Below the pieces are notes generated by a model, which saw only the letters and a program-made list of their open reading frames with translations, searched no databases and was not told the DNA's origin. Both the position numbers and the translations under genes were made by a program. DNA of 64,000 nt from an uncultured Bacteroidales bacterium (GTDB taxonomy: Bacteria > Bacteroidota > Bacteroidia > Bacteroidales > WCHB1-69). Position 1 is the first letter of the stretch; each line of letters begins with the position of its first letter. Positions 51,307 through 57,510 of the stretch are shown here, piece after piece. Location: NCBI GenBank assembly GCA_934699095.1, contig CAKUVI010000008.1, forward strand, positions 1 to 64,000. The letters run 5' to 3'.

Positions 51307-52454
51307 TGGCAAAGAAAAGAGGTAAGAAACTAAAGGTTTTTGGCAAGATTCTGCTTATCGTCATCACATTTTTATTGGCGATAGCCCTTGTCTTTTCGTT
51401 TTTAGCAAAGCTTCTGCCTCCATCGTTCTCAGAAACCATTGCATACTGCGGTTTGCTTTTCCCGTATCTGCTTATAGCAAACTTAGTGACAACGGTGCTG
51501 TGGTTAGTGCTTGATTTTTCATGGGCTCTAATACCGGCCGTAGCCATTCTTCTGAACATCAACAACATAGACAAGCATTTCCAATTCAGGGGTATTGACA
51601 AGCCGGAAGTGTGCGCCAGCTGCCTCAAGGTGATGAGCTACAACGCACGGGCCTTCAACATCTACGATCCAGACCAGAAGGCCCTGAACAAGCAGGTTAT
51701 GCACTTCATCCAGAACGAGATGCCTGATATCCTTTGCATCCAGGAATACAGTTACGACAAGAAAAACAGACTCGGCTTCCAGTCAACGGAAGCGATAATA
51801 GATGCCATGAAAATCAAGAACAACGAGCGCACCCACAAGATCATGCTCCCCTACGAAAACAAACTGGGTTATCAGTTCGGATTGGCAGTCTTCAGCAAAT
51901 ACCGCATCGTGTCGGGCGCCTATGTTGACACCACCGAAAAGTCAAGCAACAAGTCGATGTATGTTGACATAAAATATTACAACGACACAATCAGGGTTTA
52001 CAATATCCATTTGGCATCTATACACCTTGAGAACGACGACTACGAGACGAGCAAGGCCATAATGTCGGGCAATTACGACTCCACGACCAACAACAGGGCG
52101 CAGAACCTTTTCAAGAAGATTTCAGCGGCGTACGAGCTCAGGCAGAAACAGGCCCGCATCATTCACCGTCACATCAAAGAGTGCCCCTACCCTGTCATCG
52201 TGTGCGGCGACTTCAACGACTCGCCCGCATCATACAGCTACAACCAGATTGTAAGCGGGCTGAAGGACTCGTTCAGAAGCAGCGGCAAAGGCACCGGAAC
52301 CACATACTCCGGACAGGCTCTTCCGTCATTCAGGATAGATTTCATAGCCCACAGCAAAGAATACAACGATTTCCAGCACACGGTCTGCCGTGATCTGGAC
52401 GTATCCGACCACTACCCCATCTACACATACATATCCTTCGTGAAGAAAAACTGA
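51306..52454 (+). CDS. Membrane-anchored endonuclease/exonuclease/phosphatase family protein
   Basis: The 382-residue protein has two N-terminal transmembrane segments (ILLIVITFLLAIALVFSFL, LLIANLVTTVLWLVLDFSW) and then an EEP fold. The fold carries KVMSYNARAFN, ILCIQEYS with the metal-binding Glu, VYNIHLASIHL, VCGDFNDSP, and the catalytic SDHYPI near the C-terminus. The domain probably faces the periplasm. The family includes nucleases, lipid phosphatases and sphingomyelinases, so its substrate is open. It overlaps the preceding rhomboid by one base. Confidence 0.88.
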   Translation: MAKKRGKKLKVFGKILLIVITFLLAIALVFSFLAKLLPPSFSETIAYCGLLFPYLLIANLVTTVLWLVLDFSWALIPAVAILLNINNIDKHFQFRGIDKPEVCASCLKVMSYNARAFNIYDPDQKALNKQVMHFIQNEMPDILCIQEYSYDKKNRLGFQSTEAIIDAMKIKNNERTHKIMLPYENKLGYQFGLAVFSKYRIVSGAYVDTTEKSSNKSMYVDIKYYNDTIRVYNIHLASIHLENDDYETSKAIMSGNYDSTTNNRAQNLFKKISAAYELRQKQARIIHRHIKECPYPVIVCGDFNDSPASYSYNQIVSGLKDSFRSSGKGTGTTYSGQALPSFRIDFIAHSKEYNDFQHTVCRDLDVSDHYPIYTYISFVKKN

Positions 52455-52457
52455 TTC

Positions 52458-52904
52458 ATGATTCGTCGTCCCGACAAATATAAGTCTGTTGAGATCAAGG
52501 AGAGTCGTTTTCTGCCTCCCAACGGTTATTTCGCAATCACGTTCTTCGGGCGCGTGCTCATTCACAGGCGGAATTTCAGACAATGGAAGAGGGAGCAAGG
52601 CTCTGTGTTCGCCAAAACGCTCATAAACCACGAGTGGATACACGTTCAACAAGCCGTCACTGTGCGTAATTCTTGGATCGCCTATTATCTGCTGTATCTT
52701 TACTATTTTTTCAAGGGCAGACCCTTGAAATACGGTCACACGGCAGCCTATTATGCCAATCCATTCGAAATCGAGGCCTATATGCACGAAAGTGACTTCG
52801 GTTATGTCAAGGACAACCATGGGGCCAACGAATGGCGCAAAATCGCACAACTATCTGCAAAAGAGCGTATTGAGATATGCAAGCAAAATAATCTTTTGCG
52901 ATAA
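52458..52904 (+). CDS. Small HExxH-motif protein, possible zinc metallopeptidase
   Basis: The 148-residue protein contains LINHEWIHVQQAV, a complete HExxH zinc motif, and about 50 residues later NPFEIEAYMHESD, where a glutamate (FEIEAY) could be the third ligand of a gluzincin. Between them lies a hydrophobic patch (WIAYYLLYLYYFFKG) that may associate with the membrane. There is no signal peptide. It is the last gene of the rhomboid-EEP unit, three bases downstream. No function is known to me, and activity is inferred from the motif only. Confidence 0.7.
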   Translation: MIRRPDKYKSVEIKESRFLPPNGYFAITFFGRVLIHRRNFRQWKREQGSVFAKTLINHEWIHVQQAVTVRNSWIAYYLLYLYYFFKGRPLKYGHTAAYYANPFEIEAYMHESDFGYVKDNHGANEWRKIAQLSAKERIEICKQNNLLR

Positions 52905-52917
52905 TTGCACATAGTTT

Positions 52918-52931
52918 CTGACATTTTGTCA
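52918..52931 (+). promoter_or_regulatory. Palindromic upstream activating site of dnaK
   Basis: CTGACATTTTGTCA is identical over 14 bases to the palindrome before groES. It ends 35 bases before the dnaK sigma-54 promoter, against 60 at groES. Its presence at both chaperone promoters, and nowhere else that I noticed in the window, argues for a shared activator. Confidence 0.6.
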
Positions 52932-52966
52932 TATACCGGAATCTTCAAATAGCACCTGTTTATTTT

Positions 52967-52983
52967 TTGGCACAATAGTTGCA
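52967..52983 (+). promoter_or_regulatory. Sigma-54 (-24/-12) promoter of dnaK
   Basis: TTGGCACAATAGTTGCA has GG and GC ten bases apart and fits TGGCAC-N5-TTGC exactly. It predicts transcription from about 52994, some 60 bases before the dnaK ATG. Confidence 0.8.
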
Positions 52984-53053
52984 GTATGTTCAACGCGTCT
53001 TGAAAAAGACAGCAGTAGTTAAACAAGTCATTAATAATAAAAAACATACAACA

Positions 53054-54991
53054 ATGGGTAAAATAATAGGAATAGATTTAGGAACAACAAATTCATGTGT
53101 AGCGGTAATGGAAGGCAGCGAGCCTGTAGTTATCCCTAACAGTGAAGGAAGAAGGACAACTCCTTCAATAGTGGCATTCGTTGGCGACAACGAGCGTAAG
53201 GTCGGCGACCCTGCAAAGCGTCAGGCCATCACCAATCCGACAAAGACCATCTTCTCGATCAAGAGATTCATGGGCGAGACATACGACCGCGTGACAAACG
53301 AGATCAGCCGTGTGCCTTACATCGTTGAGAAGTCATCCAACAACATGCCTAAGGTCAAGATTGACGACCGTTCATACACAGCCCAGGAGATTTCAGCAAT
53401 GATTCTTCAAAAGATGAAGAAAACTGCCGAAGACTATCTTGGACAGGAAGTTACAGAAGCCGTAATCACGGTTCCCGCATACTTCAGCGACTCACAGCGT
53501 CAGGCCACCAAGGAAGCCGGTGAAATTGCCGGTCTTAACGTAAAGCGTATCATCAACGAGCCTACGGCGGCTGCTTTGGCATACGGTCTCGACAAGAAAA
53601 AGTCAGACTCGAAAGTTGCAGTGTTCGACCTTGGCGGCGGTACATTCGATATCTCAATCCTCGAGCTCGGCGACGGCGTTTTCGAGGTTAAGTCAACCAA
53701 CGGCGACACACACCTTGGCGGTGACGACTTCGACCACAAGATCATCGACTGGTTGGCAGGCGAGTTCATGAAAGACTACAACGTTGACCTCCGTAAGGAT
53801 GCCATGGCTCTCCAACGTCTGAAAGAGGCTGCCGAGAAGGCCAAGATCGAGTTGTCAAGCTCAAATTCAACAGAGATCAACCTGCCTTACATCATGCCTA
53901 TCGACGGTGTGCCTCAACACTTGGTACGCACTCTAACCCGCGCACAGTTCGAGCAGCTCTGCGACGACCTTATCCGCGCAACCATCGAGCCTTGTAAGAA
54001 GGCTCTTGCAGATGCTGGTTACAAGACATCCGACATCGACGAAGTCATCCTCGTGGGCGGTTCAACACGTATTCCGGCAATCCAGAAGGTTGTGGAAGAC
54101 TTCTTCGGCAAAGTGCCTTCAAAGGGCGTAAACCCTGATGAAGTTGTAGCAATCGGCGCATCTATCCAGGGCGGTGTGCTCAGCGGCGATGTGAAAGACA
54201 TACTTTTGCTTGATGTTACTCCGCTGTCATTGGGTCTTGAGACTCTCGGCGGCGTAATGACAAAGCTCATCGAGGCCAACACGACAATACCGACAAAGAA
54301 ATCACAGGTATTCACCACGGCAGCCGACAACCAGACATCGGTAGAGATCCACGTTCTACAGGGCGAGCGTCCGATGGCAGCCCAGAACAAGAGCATCGGC
54401 CGTTTCCACTTGGACGGAATCCCTGCTGCAATGCGCGGCGTGCCTCAAATCGAAGTGACATTCGACATCGACTCCAACGGCATATTGAACGTAACCGCAC
54501 ACGACAAGGCTTCCGGCAAGGAGCAGAAGATCAGAATTGAAGCTTCTTCAGGTCTTAGCGACGACGAGATCAAGAGGATGAAAGCAGAAGCAGAGGCCAA
54601 CGCCGACGCCGACAAGAAGGCCAAGGAAGAGATTGACAAGCTGAACAACGCCGACTCTTTGGTTTTCAACACCGAGAAACAGCTCAAGGAGTTCGGCGAC
54701 AAGATCCCGGCCGACGACAAGGCCAAGATCGAGGCCGCAGCCGCAAAGCTGAAAACCGCGCACGACAACAAGGACTTCGCCGCTATCGACAGCGCAATGG
54801 CCGAATTGCAGAGCGCTTGGAACGAGGCATCGCAGAAGATGTACGCAGCTCAGGGCGGCGCACAACAGCCCGGTGCCGACTTCAACGGCGGCTTCAACCA
54901 GCAGGCTGGTCCGCAAGGCCCTCAAGGCGGCAACAACAATAACAACAACGACCCTGAAGTTCAGGACGTGGACTTTGAGGAAGTAAAATAA
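53054..54991 (+). CDS. dnaK: Molecular chaperone DnaK (Hsp70)
   Basis: DnaK is the ATP-driven chaperone that binds exposed hydrophobic segments. The 645-residue protein has the ATPase domain with IGIDLGTTNSCVAVMEG, VFDLGGGTFDISILELG and VGGSTRIPAIQKVV, the linker DVTPLSLGLETLGGV and the substrate-binding domain. The lid is followed by a Gly/Gln/Asn-rich tail ending EVQDVDFEEV. The frame opens 25 codons earlier, but those codons would cover the sigma-54 transcription start, so the ATG at 53054 is right. dnaJ and grpE are not adjacent. Confidence 0.98.
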   Translation: MGKIIGIDLGTTNSCVAVMEGSEPVVIPNSEGRRTTPSIVAFVGDNERKVGDPAKRQAITNPTKTIFSIKRFMGETYDRVTNEISRVPYIVEKSSNNMPKVKIDDRSYTAQEISAMILQKMKKTAEDYLGQEVTEAVITVPAYFSDSQRQATKEAGEIAGLNVKRIINEPTAAALAYGLDKKKSDSKVAVFDLGGGTFDISILELGDGVFEVKSTNGDTHLGGDDFDHKIIDWLAGEFMKDYNVDLRKDAMALQRLKEAAEKAKIELSSSNSTEINLPYIMPIDGVPQHLVRTLTRAQFEQLCDDLIRATIEPCKKALADAGYKTSDIDEVILVGGSTRIPAIQKVVEDFFGKVPSKGVNPDEVVAIGASIQGGVLSGDVKDILLLDVTPLSLGLETLGGVMTKLIEANTTIPTKKSQVFTTAADNQTSVEIHVLQGERPMAAQNKSIGRFHLDGIPAAMRGVPQIEVTFDIDSNGILNVTAHDKASGKEQKIRIEASSGLSDDEIKRMKAEAEANADADKKAKEEIDKLNNADSLVFNTEKQLKEFGDKIPADDKAKIEAAAAKLKTAHDNKDFAAIDSAMAELQSAWNEASQKMYAAQGGAQQPGADFNGGFNQQAGPQGPQGGNNNNNNDPEVQDVDFEEVK

Positions 54992-55023
54992 GATGCATAA
55001 GTAAAGACATAACAAAACACTAT

Positions 55024-55066
55024 CAAATGGCGTGTAGCTCAACGAGTTACACGCCATTTGCTTTTT
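55024..55066 (+). terminator. Rho-independent terminator of dnaK
   Basis: A 17-base stem (CAAATGGCGTGTAGCTC against its complement with one G-U pair) with a three-base loop is followed by CTTTTT. It marks the end of the core region before the accessory DNA. Confidence 0.85.
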
Positions 55067-55214
55067 ATGGGCTCATGTTTTCTATGTGCTTATTCTGCCT
55101 TTTTCTACGGCTTTTTTGTTACATGTGTGTAGCAAGACTTAATGGTAGATAAGGTTGGACATAAACATACTTAAACATACATATAGGACTTAGTAAAACT
55201 TAAAAGTAGAAAAC

Positions 55215-55601
55215 ATGGCAAATTTAGGAATTGAAATCAAAAGGAAGTGCCCAATTTGTGGCAAAGTCTTTATTATCAAGACGTTAGAAAGTGTTTACTG
55301 CTCTCCGAAGTGCAGTAAGATAGCTAATAAGCGCAAGAAGGACAAAGAGAAAAAAGAAACCTTATTTGTTACATATGCGCAGAATGTGCCTGACATCCGA
55401 GAGTACCTGACAGCTCGCCAAGTCGTTGCTATATACGGAGTTGAGCGCAGTACACTATACCGTCTGGCCAAGTTAGGTAAGATTCCATGTATTAATCTAG
55501 GCACAAGATTGATGCGTTTTAAGCGTTCAGAATTGGACTTGTTGTTTCATTACAGACGGGATTTGAAAGAGGCCAAAGAACTTCCGCAAAAGATGTGCTA
55601 A
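55215..55601 (+). CDS. Zinc-finger / excisionase-type helix-turn-helix protein of a mobile element
   Basis: The 128-residue protein has an N-terminal zinc ribbon (CPICGKVF, then YCSPKCSKIANKRKK, a C-x2-C-x13-C-x3-C pattern). A MerR-like HTH_17 domain follows: EYLTARQVVAIYGVERSTLYRLAKLGKIPCINLGTRLMRFKRSELD. Such proteins accompany integrative and mobilisable elements of Bacteroidota and help excision or regulate transfer. The reading frame continues past its stop, without shift, into the mobilisation remnant that follows. No integrase is present in the window. Confidence 0.8.
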   Translation: MANLGIEIKRKCPICGKVFIIKTLESVYCSPKCSKIANKRKKDKEKKETLFVTYAQNVPDIREYLTARQVVAIYGVERSTLYRLAKLGKIPCINLGTRLMRFKRSELDLLFHYRRDLKEAKELPQKMC

Positions 55602-55802
55602 GCACTGGGTCTGAGGGTATTCATTGCCAGAATAGATGGCGCGACTGGCGTAGCCCAGGTGTCAGGCGGTGGTGGCACGTCAAACGATATGCCGTGGCGA
55701 GATAAGGATGAAGACTTTCTCGATTGGGCCCGCCGTGCTATGCGATATGCCCATGCCAAACATTATCCTGGTAATAGGTTCAAACGGTCGCTGAGCAAAT
55801 AG
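55602..55802 (+). pseudogene. Mobilisation (relaxase-type) protein C-terminal remnant
   Basis: Directly after the excisionase-type stop, in the same frame, 66 codons read through RVFIARIDGATGVAQVSGGG and MPWRDKDEDFLDWARRAMRY to a stop, with no start codon of their own at the front. The glycine-rich hinge followed by a W-x-DKDED acidic/basic tail resembles the C-terminus of Bacteroidota mobilisation proteins. I read it as what is left after a deletion that joined two genes of a mobilisable element. The family call is tentative. Confidence 0.4.
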
Positions 55803-55870
55803 TCCTCGCGCGCATACGTATATATAAGGAGCAGGTATTTCCAAATTGGAGATGCCTGCTTTTGTTTGAC

Positions 55871-56024
55871 CATTTGTCCGGGGATATTTGAATTCTTCTA
55901 ATTGTGTCGGACAAAAGGTGTACTTTACGTCTTTCTCATCAAATTATTTGAGTCGATGAATACTGTTATTAAGAGCATTTGTCCAAGTCTTACAAATTTT
56001 TTTGGATAGTGTCGGACAAATGGT
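55871..56024. repeat. Two 105-bp-period repeat units with inverted TTTGTCC arms
   Basis: CATTTGTCC at 55871 and 55976, and GTGTCGGACAAA-n-GGT at 55904 and 56009, are each exactly 105 bases apart. Within each unit the arms TTTGTCC and GGACAAA are inverted and separated by the same distance. The intervening sequence is not conserved, which points to protein-binding half-sites rather than a recent duplication. The stretch 55803-56118 holds no gene; these repeats and the hairpin at 56051 are what I see in it. Confidence 0.6.
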
Positions 56025-56050
56025 ATTTCGCTTTCTTGTGGCCAATTCTT

Positions 56051-56075
56051 TCAAAGTGCAAAAAATGCACTTTGA
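56051..56075. terminator. Hairpin downstream of the defence operon
   Basis: TCAAAGTGCA and TGCACTTTGA form a perfect ten-base stem with an A5 loop, 44 bases beyond the last gene of the minus-strand operon. A third copy of TTGCACTT follows. There is no T run, so it may be an RNA-stabilising or regulatory hairpin rather than a true terminator. Confidence 0.35.
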
Positions 56076-56118
56076 ATTGCACTTAGGGAATTCTTACCAA
56101 AAGCAGAGACAATGATTC

Positions 56119-56427
56119 TTAACTATTATTACCTTCCAACAACATCAATCCTTTTACCGTCAGGAAATAACGTTGACGGGGATGATGAGGATTGGCAGGA
56201 TACTTCATACACACAAATCCTTCTCTTATTGCAGGTGTGAGAGAATAATCCATAAAGTTCGGACGGTTCTTCAAACCTACAGCCTCCATCATGCTCTTCA
56301 CACTCATTTCTTCTTTACCGATTGCCAATATCAAACGCGTTACATTCTCAGAAGAAGGTTTTATGTCGATTGAACTTGCATGGGTACTTGTACGGGTACT
56401 TGTATGGGTGTCGTTCTCGTCATCCAT
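56119..56427 (-). CDS. Winged-helix protein matching the C-terminal domain of Fic/RecG-like proteins
   Basis: The 102-residue product begins with a Thr/Ser/His linker (THTSTRTSTHASS) coded by three 12-base repeats. A winged-helix domain follows: NVTRLILAIGKEEMSVKSMM, EAVGLKNRPNFMDYSLTPAI, then PHHPRQRYFLTVKGLMLL. This domain is normally the C-terminal part of Fic AMP-transferases or AlbA/RecG-like proteins of Bacteroidota. Here it stands alone, and no Fic motif (HPFx2GNGR) precedes it. Its ATG overlaps the upstream stop by eight bases. It may act as a regulator or be a relic. Confidence 0.65.
   Translation of the reverse strand: MDDENDTHTSTRTSTHASSIDIKPSSENVTRLILAIGKEEMSVKSMMEAVGLKNRPNFMDYSLTPAIREGFVCMKYPANPHHPRQRYFLTVKGLMLLEGNNS
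56374..56409. repeat. Three 12-base tandem repeats in the winged-helix gene
   Basis: ACTTGCATGGGT, ACTTGTACGGGT and ACTTGTATGGGT follow one another and encode the Thr-Ser-Thr-His-type linker. Copy-number change would lengthen or shorten the linker by four residues without breaking the frame. Confidence 0.75.
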
Positions 56428-56644
56428 TCACATAATAAGACTGTAGCTGTTCTCTCACCTCATCGATGGTGATGTCACCCTCAATATGCTTTACTGCTAT
56501 TTCTTTCAGATAGTCAGACACACGAAGCCCATCTACGTCTTGAAGTCCTATTGCAGTACGCCAAGCCGAGACCCGCTCACGTTTATGTGGCTCTGCCACA
56601 CGTTCGTAAGCCTCAAAGTCAATATATTTCTGCTCTTCGTTCAT
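56420..56644 (-). CDS. VbhA-like antitoxin / Fic N-terminal domain, stand-alone
   Basis: The 74-residue protein contains SAWRTAIGLQDVDGLRVSDY and HIEGDITIDEVREQLQSYY. This matches the segment that precedes the Fic core in Bacteroidota Fic proteins and is annotated there as VbhA-type antitoxin. The classical inhibitory motif (S/T)xxxE(G/N) is imperfect here: KHIEG with Val at the S/T position. The protein ends where the Fic core would begin. It follows JetD by five bases in the Wadjet operon. No Fic toxin is encoded nearby, so its role is unknown. Confidence 0.7.
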   Translation of the reverse strand: MNEEQKYIDFEAYERVAEPHKRERVSAWRTAIGLQDVDGLRVSDYLKEIAVKHIEGDITIDEVREQLQSYYVNG

Positions 56645-56649
56645 ATTCT

Positions 56650-57510
56650 TTATTTTTTTGTCTTGATATATCCCTCCTGGTCATATCCTTTGTGGTGCAA
56701 GTGGATGCTGTCTAATAGAGGTTGTACTCTTTTGTCTTCAATCTTCATTTTACCGTATTGAGGCAACTGAACATTATAGCGTTCTGTATTCCCATTCGAA
56801 ATCCTTTGATCAAAATCATCTGGTATGAATAATGATGATTTATTTCCCAAATGGTGGTAATACTCACTCTCATAAATGGCGATACCAGCCAAATCTAAAT
56901 CTCCAAAATGGACGTATTGATTAGGTATGGACTGTAGCCATTTTATAAGATCTTTATTTTGGTTTTGAGGATAACGGGATACGAAAAGTACGCGTCCATA
57001 TCGCGCAAAGAGATGTTTCTGTAATGCGACATATCGGAAATTCTCTGCGTTCTCCACTCCAACTACGACAACATCCTGCGGAATGGTGAAATGCTGATAG
57101 TCGGCAATGAACATGAAACAGCCTTCTGTGGGATGAATTATTATCTCTTGTCCGTTGAGGACAGCAGTAACAGGCTGATAGCTATTTACAAGAAACCCAG
57201 TGAAAGTTCTACGTGAAAGGAACTTACTGTCGCCAGTGACAGCCACCAAAGAGGCTCTGCTGGCATCTTCATCAGAGAAGGCTTTCCGTGTTTGTTCCAG
57301 GTCGTAGATGTCGTACTGACTAGCAACATACTGGCGGAGAGACATTCCGTCTATTGCCCTCAGACTCTTGCGGCTGCCGTGTGTTGTAGCCAGAAGGATG
57401 CCGTCTTCCTGCATCTGTTCAAACCAGTCGCCCTTCAGGCTGCTGGCTGGCAGGACGTCGCCATTGGCCAGCCGAATCAGTTTCTCTATGAGTATGGCAG
57501 TCTTTTTCAT
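56650..57510 (-). CDS. jetD: Wadjet protein JetD (MksG-like TOPRIM nuclease)
   Basis: JetD is the topoisomerase VI-like nuclease that cuts plasmid DNA after loop extrusion by the JetABC complex. The 286-residue protein has an N-terminal winged-helix-like region (about 1-65). The TOPRIM domain has its conserved glutamate in VVVVGVENAENF (Glu153) and the DxD in HFGDLDLAGIAIYES (Asp204, Asp206). It is about 100 residues shorter than the JetD of type I systems, which suggests another Wadjet type. It overlaps jetC by four bases. Confidence 0.88.
   Translation of the reverse strand: MKKTAILIEKLIRLANGDVLPASSLKGDWFEQMQEDGILLATTHGSRKSLRAIDGMSLRQYVASQYDIYDLEQTRKAFSDEDASRASLVAVTGDSKFLSRRTFTGFLVNSYQPVTAVLNGQEIIIHPTEGCFMFIADYQHFTIPQDVVVVGVENAENFRYVALQKHLFARYGRVLFVSRYPQNQNKDLIKWLQSIPNQYVHFGDLDLAGIAIYESEYYHHLGNKSSLFIPDDFDQRISNGNTERYNVQLPQYGKMKIEDKRVQPLLDSIHLHHKGYDQEGYIKTKK

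Noticed and set aside
52979..53053. A 25-residue N-terminal extension of DnaK
   Set aside because: It would begin inside the sigma-54 promoter, before the predicted transcription start; DnaK aligns from the ATG at 53054.
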